Assembly: GCA_030522415.1 (NCBI GenBank)
Contig: CM060131.1
Span: 10,559,203-10,623,202 of the forward strand
From: Channallabes apus
Taxonomy: Eukaryota; Chordata; Actinopteri; Siluriformes; Clariidae
Length of the DNA: 64,000 nt
Direction: 5' to 3'
Part shown: piece after piece, positions 1 to 11,271 of the stretch
Numbering within the stretch: position 1 is the first letter of the stretch
Layout: each line of letters opens with the position of its first letter
Made by a program: the position numbers and the translations under genes
Notes under the pieces: generated by a model
Database searches by the model: none
What the model saw: only the letters and a program-made list of their open reading frames with translations
Told to the model about the DNA's origin: nothing

Positions 1-554
1 GTAAATTTAAAAGCAGCAACAACAACATCCATGGAACAGATGCAGTGGGGCTTGTAGCAGATATAATAAACAGAACAAATATGGCTCCTGGTGATACATG
101 TAAAAATGTACCTATTGTATTGATTCTGTTTGTAATGTTTGATTATACTGTACCATTTAATAAGTCTAAGTTTTGAGTAATTACGTCTAACTGATGCCTT
201 CATATCTTAAAACATGGAAATTCTTATCTAAATATTCAAGTATGGTTGCCATCTTAGTTCTTTTGAAGAAAATTTAATTAACATTTACCGTATTACCAAA
301 ATTCATGCTCATATCTACACATCTGTGTTTTACGTTCACAGTGTATGTTGAAAAGATTTCATACTGCTTTTAATTTCTAGTTGAGTTTTAGTTTCATAGT
401 CCCACACAAGGTAATGGTACCAGACTCCACTTGTACTTTGGGTGGTACCAACAATGCTTCATCTTTTATATTTACAATACGATACGACATATGTTTAAAA
501 TTGATTGAAAGTAGAGAATTAGGACTGCAAGGAACATATAGGTACCTAACGTTT
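1..554. other. AT-rich single-copy DNA
   Basis: No recognisable gene, RNA or repeat family. The open frame beginning near 381 has no protein-like composition and no recognised motif, so I do not call it a gene. Confidence 0.5.
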
Positions 555-785
555 ATTCATTGTCTATACTGCTTTTGCTGTGGAGGGCTGCAGAGAACTG
601 GAGAATATCCAAGGGAAATCTGGGCACAAGGAATGGTGCCAACCCATTGCAGGCCACGAGCACACAATCACACATGACAAGAAATTCTGAAATTACAATC
701 AACTTATACTACCCTACATGTGTTCATAACCCCCACCTGTAGAATGGCAGTGCTCACCACTAAGCCACCATGCCACAATTAGTTG
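555..785 (-). repeat. Ancient SINE relic (GAAT-tail family)
   Basis: Read on the minus strand it keeps the order of the tRNA-headed SINE seen intact at 15649-16020: a head complementary to gtgctcaccactaagccacc, a middle matching the stretch before gcaggccacgagcacac, and a trace of the gggaaatctgggcac segment. Divergence is high and no target duplication is visible, so this is an old copy. Boundaries are approximate. Confidence 0.4.
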
Positions 786-910
786 CATCGATCCAGAAAT
801 CACCCAAAATCTCTCATTTGATTTCAAGCTGAAAAAAGACTCAACTTCCAGTTTCTCATGGAAGCTGACTCATTTCTCATTTTGCATAAGAAATCTTACA
901 TTTATAATCA

Positions 911-2242
911 GTTCCCTTTCAAACGCTACACTCGATGCTGCGTGAAAACACTATGGGAACATCTTGTTATGTTACCGGTTGTGATGCATGTGTGTAAAAC
1001 ACCCCAAATTTTGGCTTATATAACCTCGGTCGGGTGACGTCATCTGATGAGACGCACCTGCAGGTTATAAATAGGAGTGAACCGGAAACATTCCTCAGAT
1101 CTTTTGTCTTCACTGACAAGCCTAGTTGTGTTAAACGTGTTTGTGTTTAAACCAGCAAAATAAGAAAGTTTTAACTCACCGATATGGCAAAGTTTTAAAT
1201 GAGATGTCCCTCCGTGTGTGATAATCCATATCGGAGGGCGATCTCTACACTTTACTGCTTCGATTAAAGTGCTCGCGAGCTGTGAGAGACGGATTTAAAA
1301 CTCCTATCGCTCACGCCCTCGCGGGATCGGGAAATTCCTCTGTCCGCTCTCAAACACGCCCTGGCGCTTCTTGTGAATGGGCAAGGACATAAATCCTCTC
1401 TTGCTTCCGCGGAGATGGAAATAGCCTCGAAGCACTTGGAAAACATTAGACGGCAGTTTCTGTCGGGTGGCCGGTGGGCGGAGCCTCAACGACGCTCTCT
1501 CCCTTTTTCCTAGCAATCTCCATATGAGTTAACCCTTTCATGGAGTAAGCTGTATTAATCCCGTGTTTTTCCTGCCATCGACTTATTTATTTGTTTAAAT
1601 ATAGTTGATGTGGAAGCGCGGGGTGACGCCCAGGTAGAAGAGACGCTTCCAGGCTATCTCTCTCCTGGGACATCATCCTTCCTGAAAAGCTAAGACTTCC
1701 TTTCAAGCTGTGTAGACTTTCATCTCCCCTGGAGGGAAAAGCTTTTCAGGCAGCAGGTCAGGTTGGTGCTCCTTTGCACACCATGGCGGTTTTGCAGGCC
1801 TACCAGCTGAGATACTTGGGCACTGGCAGGGCTCTTCAAGATAGGGCGTATTGGAATCACGCCGGGCCACAGACTTGTCTCTTCGTGCAACAAAGCAGAC
1901 GGCTCATGCTATTGGCCGTTTTATGGCTGCGGTGGTTTTCGCGGAGAGGCACTTGTGGCTGAATCTCAGGCGCATCAAGGATAAGGATCGTGCATTCCTC
2001 CTTGATGCCCCTATCTCGCCTTCCGGTCTGTTTGGCGATGTAGGTTCATGAGGCGAAGTTATATGAACAAGCCTTCAGGAAATTCCTTCCCCGCCGTGCT
2101 CAAGAGTCGGGACTGTCGGCCACCCAGTCTCGACCGGGTCTGTCTCTTGCAAGGCGTGAAACACAAGGAGAGTGTTTTTGAGCCGGACACCCCCTCATAA
2201 AGATTGGGGTGCGCCGCGCAATCCACCTCAAGAGAGGTCAGT
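911..2242 (+). mobile_element. DIRS-like retroelement, 5' part (copy 1)
   Basis: DIRS elements are tyrosine-recombinase retrotransposons with inverted rather than direct terminal repeats. This segment begins with a terminal repeat (about 911-1165) whose landmarks (gttccctttcaaa, tatataacctcggt, gatgagacgcacctg, aaccagcaaaataagaaag) recur in inverted orientation at the right end of copy 2 (63660-63858) and in its left repeat (57465-57600). A leader and Gag-like remnants follow to about 2181. The element is cut off at about 2242, where Harbinger-like DNA starts; no reverse transcriptase or recombinase from this copy remains. Assignment rests on the shared repeats and on the recombinase and RNase H remnants of copy 2. 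Confidence 0.75.
1780..2181 (+). pseudogene. DIRS Gag-like protein remnant
   Basis: Two overlapping frames together look like the N-terminal (Gag-like) protein of fish DIRS elements. One frame reads ATDLSLRATK, then ERHLWLNL and DAPISPSGLFGD (about 1855-2045). After a frameshift near 2050 the reading continues with KFLPRRAQESGLSATQSRP and ends at a TGA at about 2181. The peptide SATQSRPGL recurs on the minus strand of copy 2 near 63190, confirming that both copies carried it. Gag is expected to be the structural protein of the retroelement particle. Frameshifts and the loss of the downstream half make this copy non-functional. I recognise the family by motif only. Confidence 0.6.
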
Positions 2243-3920
2243 TGTACCTTAACTTCTCTCTTAACGTTATGGCGCATTTCCCGAAATGTTCGTACACTAA
2301 GTACTGTATCTCTTAGGTAAATCACACATTCGTAAGGTTGGTCTGGACCAACCTTAACTCACTCTTAGCGTAGTTTCAGCTCGAGACGCTAGTCGCCGTC
2401 ACTGAACAGCAGTGCAGATTATGAAAGTCGTATTAATGATGGAATATACTGTAAGCCTGTTTAAGAATTTTATTTTATTTTATATCAGAACTAAAAGAGT
2501 GACTTTTAATTAGCCTATTTCATAATGTGACTAATGCATTAAAATTGGCAATCTCTTTTAATATTAAACAGGTGGCAAACAATTTGGCAGTGATACAGCG
2601 TGTTGTTGTGCTAAACCACTAAACCAAAGATGGCGCCGTCCGCGGAGCTGTGTGGGTCATGTACATTTTTCCTTTAGGAAAAACTTCAGCCCTTTTCATA
2701 TTTTGTACGAGGTGGCTATTTAAAAAAAAAAGGTTTCACCTTCCAAGGCAACAGATTATGGAGCTTCTTGACCTGCTCAGACCTGCGCTTGCCAGACCAA
2801 CGCATTGTACTTACACTCCCCGTCCCAATGTCCAGCTGCTTGCTGCTTTTTGTTTACAATATGTTTCATTGATCATTAGCCATCATTCATGACTGGATGG
2901 ACTTTTCTTTCGACACGTTTTATTTTATGATGAAATTTAATTTAGCTAAATGAGAAAATAAACTTGGGAGTTTCAAACCCCGCATCCATTTATTTTAATG
3001 TGATTGTAATGCTTTGTACATCTATGTGGTTTGACTCACTGTGAGATGCGGTGTTACTGTATACCCCTATCTCACCTGCTCGGTCTCGTGCTGTGGCCGT
3101 AAGTAGTGTTCATCATGATTCACCATGAGTTTTTGGCCTGTGATTATGTTTCCATCTTTCCACGTGAAAAATTAAACATGTTTAAATTTACATGTTAAAA
3201 TAAAATATATAATTTTTTTTTGGCGGACACTGCAGCATCTCACCGTGAGTCAAGCCGCATAGGTGAGTAGGGGTATTACTCACCGTGAGCCGCCTCGAGT
3301 GACCCGACGTTCCGCAAAGATCTGCAAGGTCCGCGAGCTTCCGCATGTTAAACATGTTTAATTTTTTGGCATGGAAAGATGGAAACGTAATCACGGCACC
3401 AAAACTCGCGCTGAATCTTGATGAACCGCTCTTACGACCACCGCGCGAAACCGTGTAGGTGAGATAGGGGTATTAAACCTGTACTCTGTCATCTCATCGT
3501 ATTCATTCCATAGTGCGCTATACAACCCCAACAAATGACATGATTCACATTGTTTCTGAAGCTGGTGAAGAGTGCTGTCAGCTGTTTGTCAATCCGCCAC
3601 TACAGGTTACGTGAAAATTTTAGCGACAGTTTACTGATAAGTTAACCCATGTCGAAATAAATGTTATTGGAACAATTTACTGCAATGTTTAATTTGCATA
3701 GAAAGTGCTGTCTTTCTTAACACTGTCATGCAAAAGGAGTGAAAAATCGATTCCTGAGCAACCGATGTCCGCTAATTCATGACCTTCACTGTAGACAGCG
3801 CCTTGTAATGTCGGATGTAAGAGGCAGCGACTTAAGCAGACTCTTAAGAGACAGTTCGAGAAACACATACTGTAGAAAGTAATCACTTTACATAAGATAT
3901 ATCTTAAGAGTCTTCTTAGC
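2243..3920. mobile_element. Harbinger-like non-autonomous transposon, copy A (truncated)
   Basis: Colinear with the complete copy B at 59452-61322 from the gtaccttaac motif (2244) to aagagtcttcttagc (about 3919). The terminal inverted repeat is missing at both ends: the left edge abuts DIRS DNA, and the right edge runs into unrelated sequence at about 3920. No transposase frame is present. It contains the same internal foldback module (3061-3473) as copy B. Relative to copy B, three TA dinucleotides (TACTGTA at 2302, 3055 and 3868) carry an extra 5 bp. Confidence 0.7.
3061..3473. repeat. Foldback module with 17-bp perfect inverted ends
   Basis: The ends atacccctatctcacct and aggtgagataggggtat are perfect inverse complements. 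Complementarity continues imperfectly for about 100 bp on each side: the left arm carries cgtttccatctttcc-like sequence and the right arm its complement ggaaagatggaaacgt. The central part holds a second copy of the aggtgag(ta)ggggtatt motif. Similar modules lie at 60375-60769 and, shortened, at 23172-23345 inside a Tc1-like element. It may be an independent MITE or a conserved part of the Harbinger-like family. Confidence 0.7.
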
Positions 3921-5770
3921 AACTGCTTTCCTGTTACAGACTCAAAAAAAGCATGAATGATACACAATGCACAGTATACAGTCTATATGATCAATATAAA
4001 TATATAACACAAAAAGGCAATTTTTTGTATAAAACGTAAAGATCTATTGAATATACTGTAGTCGACTGGAGATAGATCTTCTGTGCCGTCAGGTATTTTA
4101 GAAACTATTCACACTCTTCCTTGCCCTTTCTGTGAAACATTAGAGCACTGCAGTGTCTGCATTTGCCTGGGCCAAGGTCACCCTGGACCTGTGATTTCAC
4201 TGTCCCCGTGCCCTGTTAATGCTAACGCTTTTGCTCGACTCAGCAGCGCAATGACGCGGCACTTTCTATTCTGGGCTGTTACCATGAGCTCCCTGTAGGT
4301 CATGAACACAGAGGGCATGGTAGGTACACACTGGGATGAAAACACAGACAATAGCCTTGCCCAGAGCATAAGTACACCAAATACGTTCAATCGAAAAGTG
4401 ACAGAGTCATTGTGAGACAGTATTCTTTGCCCTTGATCGATGCCAGAAAAGTAAATGGCCCAAGCAAAATGCTTTCTGGATGGAAATATGATGAACGTTA
4501 TGTATTCTCTGTGCTGATGCGTTTGTGCTGCAGGTTTGGACTTGGTAACAATAATTGATCTAATTTAAAAAGACTCACTCCTTGAACTGTTTTAAAACAT
4601 TCCTTTTTCGTTTTGCACAAAATTAACGTCGTCAAATAGCATTTGTAAAAATGCTGCAAAGGTTGCATGAAGGCAGTATCGAGACTTAAACAGTCTATAC
4701 TTTATCCTTGCTCTATGTTTGCATGCTCGTCAGGGGCATATCCGTCATTTAAGGTCCATTAGTGTGAGTAAGCATGCTATATCTGCAAACGTTAAGAGTC
4801 TGTCCTATCTGAACAGGAAAGCTTGAGACCATGCCTGTTTTGTGAGTTATGGGGGTTTAAAAAACCTAAGCCATTGGAAGATGGCTGATTGCCACCATGA
4901 GGAGGAGGAGGAGGAGAAGGCCCTTTGCAAACTGAGGGTACTGTATATGAGGCTTGGTGTGAAAGTACTCATAAAAATAATTTTATAGAGACCATGTTAC
5001 ATGAGCATAGCAATTATTACTGTCTCTGGTGCTGTTGCCCATGATATCCTTGTTATATGATCCTGTTATAATGTTCTTGCTCACCAATACGAAATGGAAA
5101 AATTCCAACCTGTGATTTATTCTAAGCATGACAGACACTCACCTCATCACTTGGATGAATCATGCTTTATTTCATCAACTCCATCATTACACCAAATAAA
5201 TATCGCAGCACGTAATGGTAATCCCATAATTTGTTCGCTGATATTGTCTTTTCCGGTGTCACATCATTTCCAAGCAATCACTGAATTTCAATCTGATCTA
5301 TTAATGCAATTATTTGCATGCAGATGATTGAATAAAAGTCTAAATATTAGGTCAATAAGCAGACTGCAGTATCAGTAAACATTCCCTTTTTTCTTTACAT
5401 ATCTGATTAGGTAAACAGCCGTACAACTTTTCCTGAATATCCATTTCAATATGTATTTGCTGTCCTTGAAGATTCATCTGTGACTTCATTGAATACATTA
5501 CGTTATTGAATATCAATTAATAAGTGACAACTACAACACAAGAGGTTTAAAAAAAATTCACACAAAGTGTTACATTCTGTCGTGCTACATCTCATTAAGA
5601 GACAGCTGACTGTGCGTCCTTGTTTCATTAAACATTGAGGCTAAATGTGTCTTTATATTGAGGCTGACTGCCAAAACCTGACTGCCAAAATGTAAATGAC
5701 CAATTTATTACTTTTATTGTCTCTGAGCTACTATATTGCATACAACAAACAATAGGTACTGTAACTAATA
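3921..5770. other. Single-copy DNA, no gene recognised
   Basis: Nothing I can name. A short GGA repeat lies at about 4899-4917. The stretch 4083-4390 is less AT-rich than its surroundings and open in both directions, but the translations show no family motif. Confidence 0.4.
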
Positions 5771-6923
5771 CACTGTGTGCAAAATTATATGGCAAGTGGG
5801 TATTATAACCAAATTATAATTTGTATGCATATTTTCCAACTCCAAGCTGTATAAACTTGAATGTTTATTGGATTTAAGCATATCAGGTGATTTGTGTAAT
5901 GAGAGAGGGTGTGGCCTAATGAGATCAAAACCCTACACTGTATATCAAGGTGTGTGGAAGTATTAGGCCTCTTCTTTCCCTCAGGCAAAATGGGCCAAAA
6001 AAGAGATTTAACTGACTATGAGAAGTAAAAAAAATGTACAAAGTCTTTTGCAGGGATGCAGCACTCTTGAAATTGCTAAGATGGTACCTGATTACAGAAC
6101 CATGAAACGTTTTCTTGCAAATAGTTAACAGGGTCACAAGAAACTTGTTGAATGGAACCCATTATCCTCCAGTGGTGTCATATTCCAGAACTGCAACCTA
6201 CAAGTTGTTCGGCGCTCAGGTTCTATGGACTGGACTGATGAGATGAAAGTGACTATTGACAGACCAAATAGATCTGCAAGGGGCTGGATCAGTAACGGGC
6301 ACTTCGACTCATCATCAAGGTGGAGGTGGGGTACTGGTATGGGCTGGTATTAATATAGATGAGGTTTTTGGACCATTTCAGGTTGAAAATTAACTACCAA
6401 ACTGACTGCCAGCTTTTAAAAAACACTTTCTTCAAGCAGTGGTACAGGAAAAAGTCTGCATCTTGCAAGAAGACCATGATATTTATGCAGGACAGTGCTC
6501 CATCGCATGCATCGAAGTACTAAACTGCATGGCTAGATAGTCCTTAAAGAAGAAACAATAATTACACGGCCCCCTTCCTCACCTGACCTGAACCCAACTG
6601 AGAACTTGTGGGCCCTTCTTAAACGGGCGATTTACGGTGAAGGAAAAATGTACACTTTCTTAACAGTGTCCGGGAGTCTGTGGTTGCTGCTGCACAAAAA
6701 GTTAAACTGAGAAACTAAGAAACTGACCGAGTCCATGAATGAAAGGATTATGACTTATATACTGTAGGTGGCTATATTGGTCACTGATTAAAAAAAATTA
6801 TGCCAGAAATGTTTATTAGTAAATTTTTAATTGTTTGTTTGTTATTCTCACTTTAACAGATGAAAAATTTAGTTGCATAATAATTCTGCATGTAAATAGT
6901 TGTGCAATAATTGTGCACAAACA
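5771..6923 (+). mobile_element. Tc1-like transposon, decayed (A)
   Basis: Ends are imperfect inverted repeats: tgtgtgcaaaattat at 5774 against ttgtgcacaa at 6911, with a TA at 5769-5770. Between them lies a transposase pseudogene (about 5990-6760). It shows the catalytic landmarks of the DDE Tc1/mariner superfamily: WTDEMK (first Asp, near 6235), FMQDSAPSH (second Asp, near 6490) and SPDLNPTENLW (Glu, near 6585). Several stops and frameshifts make it inactive. The family presumably moved by cut-and-paste at TA. Confidence 0.8.
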
Positions 6924-7216
6924 TATAAGACAGAACTTTACTATTACTTTCTTAAATTCATGTCAGGATTTCTACAAAGTGTGTAAAAGGATCAGACTTT
7001 CTGGTTTATAACACAACACTGATGAATTTTTGATTTTGGAATCAGGTCAAGCTGCATTTCTCGTCTTAATAACTTTCAGAGTGTAAAAAAGGATGATGAT
7101 GAGAGGACTCCTATTTAATATCTGTTATAAGTGAAATACTGTCACAGGTTTCACTGACATGTCATTCTTTAATAATTTTTTACAAAATGGGTTTTAAATT
7201 TACAACAAATTAGTCA

Positions 7217-8355
7217 ACTTTGGGGTCGAGCAGTAGCTCTAAACACCTGCAAAACATTCCTGAGGCTTTTAAAAACTCCCAGCCTGGTTCATTACTCAAA
7301 ACTGCAATCATGGGTAAGACTGCCGACCTGACTGCTGTCCAGAAGGCCATCATTGACACCCTCAAGCAAGAGGGTAAGACACAGAAAGAAATTTCTGAAC
7401 GAATAGGCTGTTCCCAGAGTGCTGTATCAAGTCACCTCAGTGGGAAGTCTGTGGGAAGGAAAAAGTGTGGCAGAAAACGCTGCACAACGAGAAGAGGTGA
7501 CCGGGCCCTGAGGAAGATTGTGGAGAAGGACCGATTCCAGACCTTGGGGGACCTGCGGAAGCAGTGGACTGAGTCTGGAGTAGAAACATCCAGAGCCACC
7601 GTGTACAGGCGTGTGCAGGAAATGGGCTACAGGTTGCAAATTTTGCATGTCATTCGGAAATCAAGGTGCCAGAGTCTGGAGGAAGACTGGGGAGAGGGAA
7701 ATGCCAAAATGCCTGAAGTCCAGTGTCAAGTAGCCACAGTCAGTGATGGTCTGGGGTGCCATGTCAGCTGCTGGTGTTGGTCCACTGTGTTTTATCAAGG
7801 GCAGGGTCAATGCAGCTAGCTATCAGGAGATTTTGGAGCACTTCATGCTTCCATCTGCTGATAAGCTTTATGGAGATGAAGATTTCATTTTTCAGCACGA
7901 CCTGGCACCTGCTCACAGAGCCAAAACCACTGGTAAATGGTTTACTGACCATGGTATTACTGTGCTCAATTGGCCTGCCTACTCTCCTGACCTGAACCCC
8001 ATAGAGAATCTGTGGAATATTGTGAAGAGAAAGTTGAGAGACGCAAGACACAAGAATCTGCAAAAGGATTCCCGACCAAGTATTGAGTGCAGAACTGAAC
8101 ATAATTATTTGAAGGTTGACTTTTTTTGTATTAAAAACACTTTTCTTTTATTGGTCGGATGAAATATGCTAATTTCTTGAGATTTTGGGTTTTCATGAGC
8201 TGTATGCCACATCAATATTAAAACAATAAACGGCTTGAACTACTTCAGTTTGTGTGTAATTAATCTAAAATATATGAAAGTCTAATGTTTATCAGTACAT
8301 TACAGAAAATAATGAACTTCATCACAATATGCAAATTTTTTGAGAAGGACCTGTA
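7217..8355 (+). mobile_element. Tc1-like transposon with internal deletions (B)
   Basis: The right end finishes in ttttgagaaggacctgtat (about 8336-8355), which I recognise as a common fish Tc1-family terminus. The matching left inverted repeat is absent; similarity starts near 7217, just before the leader of the transposase frame. Non-coding 3' sequence (8087-8355) is long and AT-rich. Sequence decay is mild compared with copies A and C, suggesting a younger insertion. Confidence 0.85.
7310..8086 (+). pseudogene. Tc1-like transposase, broken
   Basis: The ATG at 7310 begins MGKTADLTAVQKAIIDTLKQ, the N-terminal paired-like DNA-binding region, with helix-turn-helix residues QKEISERIGCSQSAVSSHL. 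Reading is clean to about 7640, then joins directly to SFGNQGARVW in a new frame. Roughly 100-150 bp normally lying between these are missing, including the segment that should hold the first catalytic Asp. The second half (frame starting about 7743) keeps FQHDLAPAH (second Asp) and SPDLNPIENLW (Glu). A second deletion near 8050 removes most of the C-terminal tail, so only the end (TKY then stop at 8084-8086) remains, out of frame. It cannot encode an active enzyme. Confidence 0.85.
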
Positions 8356-8399
8356 TGTGAAAGAGGGCAGATTGCACTTTCCTCTAAATATTTCTGCTC

Positions 8400-8516
8400 T
8401 GTGAATCTGCATGCCTTTGGTCTGTAGAAGTAAACCAGAGTACCCAGAGGAAGCCCACCAAACCTTGAGTCTGGAATCAAAGATGGAGGTGCACTAATCA
8501 CTGAGCCACCATGTCA
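8400..8516 (-). repeat. SINE relic (GAAT-tail family)
   Basis: A fragment matching the interior and head of the SINE on the minus strand: the segment around ccagagtacccagaggaagc corresponds to ggagtacccggaggaaac in the intact copy, and aatcactgagccaccatg to the tRNA-like head. It is internally deleted and diverged. Confidence 0.5.
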
Positions 8517-8519
8517 TCA

Positions 8520-9589
8520 GTTTAATAATTTAGGCTGTACTGTAGCCATTGTTGATTATAGAGTTAAATATTTTTAAGAGGTGTTTATAAAGTTTATAAA
8601 GATGTTTATAAAGTTATTTATACTGTATTATTATCTATTTGACATGTAGGTACAGGATCTACTGTAGGTCTAATATACTGTAGTTAAATTTAAAACCTTC
8701 ATCAATAATTAGTTAATTGTCTGGTTTTAAAGCCTCACTAATTAAAGTAAAAAACTAAAAAAGATCATGTAAAGCCAGCAATTTACCTTGTTTTAAACAG
8801 TAAACTTTATATACTGCTCAGTAGGCGAGGCTGGTTTGTTTCCACTTATCGTTATACTGAGGCACCTTGACATTACTAAGGTGAGCTTAGGTAATTTCAG
8901 ACTTCATGTTACCACACTGTACCCAAGCTACCAAGATAACTTTTATAACTATGTCTATCTTTTTGCCCACCTTTGTCCTGAAGTTTGCCCAGCAACAGAA
9001 TCCTGCTCTACACTATTTGGCTGGCCAACTTGTTTTTATAGAGATTTAACTACCAGTCACATCAGTGGGATACAATGGGAGACAACTAACTTTTCTGAAG
9101 AGATGAAAAGTTGGGCTAAGCCAACCCTAGAGAAATATAATTAATTGAGCCCTTGACCAATATTACTAAAGCTGAATAAATAAGTGAATTGAGGACTAGT
9201 TGAATAAACTTTAGTTGTTTTATTTTAAGGAACACAGCTTAAAACCCTGATATTACCTGCTATTACATCCAGAATACACCTACTGTAATTAGTGCGGCTG
9301 ACACCCCTAAATGCCTAGCTAATTTCAGTTGCCTTATTACAGAATATCCCATAACCAGAGCTCTTTCAGGGTTCTCTGCAGTGCTTTACTGGGGCGAGCA
9401 ATCCTGTTGGTCACCTGACGCGCATAGGAGGGGTAATACCTGGACTACGTATCTGGACTGACCCACTTACAGTACACATAGTTATGCACGGTTATGCATT
9501 TGCATTATTAATAGTTAATATTAAACTCCTAAACCATAACACTATATATATCATAAAAACCAATAAAAAATATTACACATAAATATTGC
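8520..9589. other. AT-rich single-copy DNA
   Basis: No gene or named repeat. The motif TACTGTA occurs four times within 150 bp (8536-8683), which is part of the window-wide heptamer excess described in the findings. Confidence 0.4.
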
Positions 9590-9998
9590 TATTATAGACA
9601 CATTGAAAGTTGTGGAACTGCTGCAACCACCCACTTTTCTCCTGCTTCTCCAGCACAGCTCGATAGGTACCACCATCTCAAAGAGGTCAAGGAAGACGTG
9701 CGTCTAGCTTGTTTTCTTTTGTGACACATAGGAGGCATAATGAACGTTCTCTAGATGCCTAGGTGTCTGCACAGTTAGGGCACTGGAAATCTTTAAACAA
9801 AGTCTAAAGACATATTTATTTCTTAGGTATTTGGGTTAAACTCAGCTTCTCAGCAGTGTTTAACTGATGGTAATTCTAATCAGCAGCCTAGTGAGCCAAT
9901 GTAATGATATATTGTTTGATGAAGACTTCAAAGAACAGTACTTATGTAAGTCACTTTGGAAAAGAGCTTCTGCCAAATGCTGTAAGTGTAAATGTAAA
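9590..9998 (+). repeat. L2-type LINE 3' end, degraded
   Basis: The last 50 bases (gtcactttggaaaagagcttctgccaaatg, broken over 9949-9980, then gtaaatgtaaa) are the typical terminus of fish L2-like LINEs and of SINEs that borrow it. Upstream, a short stretch near 9785 resembles the C-terminal FKQSLKTYLF motif of the L2 reverse transcriptase. It is strongly decayed and 5' truncated. Confidence 0.45.
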
Positions 9999-9999
9999 A

Positions 10000-10754
10000 T
10001 GTCAGCTTGCCATACCATATATGTCCTGAAGACTCAACAAGCAATTTCACCATATTAATGCGTACATGCTTTTCTGTTACCCATACTATACATGTTAGTT
10101 GTTACTATAGAAATGAAAGCATATTAGGATAGATATTAATATTGTATAATCATGTGATCTGCTATTCAGTTAACCCACTGACAGACCAGTCAGAATTGAG
10201 AATTCATCTTTGCTGTTGCATAAATAACTTAAGTCCAACATTTGCATTTATGCTAGCTGTTAATGTATATTCATACAGTATGGTCTATTTACACTGTAAA
10301 TGACCAGACCTCATTTCTCCCCCATGGCATGCAGGCAAACCAAATAACATGATTTAAAGTCTCCCAACGTTTAACATGGTAGGGGGTTATTATTTTTTTT
10401 TTTGCTGTCCTTTTATATACAGTATTAATTATGCATAATTTATTTCATTTAATGGTGCTTTTCTCTTAATCCCAGCTAGTATAGCTTGTGATTATATCTG
10501 CTGAGTTCCAATCACAATAGGAACCAGAGCCTCCGGTGAGTGATTTAGCTGGACTGATTACTTTATAATGCATTGCATTACATGTTTTTTTTTAATGTGT
10601 GTTTAGACTTACAGTATTTTGTCTTTTTTAGATGTTGATCAGATGTACAAACTCACGAGAAACAAATGACTGTAGAACCCATACTCTTTTAAAACTTACA
10701 GCTTTACAGGAATGAGTATGAGGTGTCCACAATTATTAATACATATTGCAGAAT
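10000..10754. other. AT-rich single-copy DNA
   Basis: I see no gene or repeat family here, only short A/T runs (for example 10390-10402 and 10585-10595). Confidence 0.4.
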
Positions 10755-11068
10755 TAGTAACCGTGGGCAGAGTGGTGGTGCTGGAGTTAGAGTTTCTGTT
10801 TTACAGCTCCTGATCTCATGTTGCTGTCTGTATAAAGATTTTCCATGTGTGAAGCTTTTCTGCCTTTCTCTGGTTTACCTCCTAAACATGCCAGTAGGTG
10901 ACCAGATGACTCTAGCCTGCCCCAGGAGTCAATTATTGGGCGGATGTGTTAGCAGTGACCTTCAATGAACTAGGTGTACAGTATTTCTGCTTTAGCCCCA
11001 GGATAGGAAACTGGACCCACTTCAACAATGAGCAGGACAAAATGGTTTTTGAATATGAATGAATGAAA
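10755..11068 (+). repeat. tRNA-headed SINE relic
   Basis: Begins with a head reading gtgggcagagtggtggtgc, followed by ttttacagctcctgatctcatg, tttacctcctaaacatgcc and gccccaggatagg, and ends in gaatgaatgaaa at 11059-11068. This is the order of the GAAT-tail SINE group, but the internal sequence is a different subfamily from the 15649, 20806 and 41203 copies. No target duplication seen. Confidence 0.5.
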
Positions 11069-11271
11069 AGGATGAAATACATCCTGATTGCATAATTAAA
11101 GATGTATTCAGGCTTACATATTTTTCACCTCATATCCCTAGTTACCCAACTAAGTATGCCTTTTGGAAGCTTTTAGAAAAAAAAAAGTGAAAAACTGCAT
11201 GTTTAAATTATTTCCACTTTTAGAGCATTTATTTGAATGGGATTTGTCATAGTATAATATTTTAGCCATAA

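Noticed and set aside
4083..4390. Possible small host exon (open in both directions)
   Set aside because: No recognisable domain and no convincing splice pair; composition alone is not enough.
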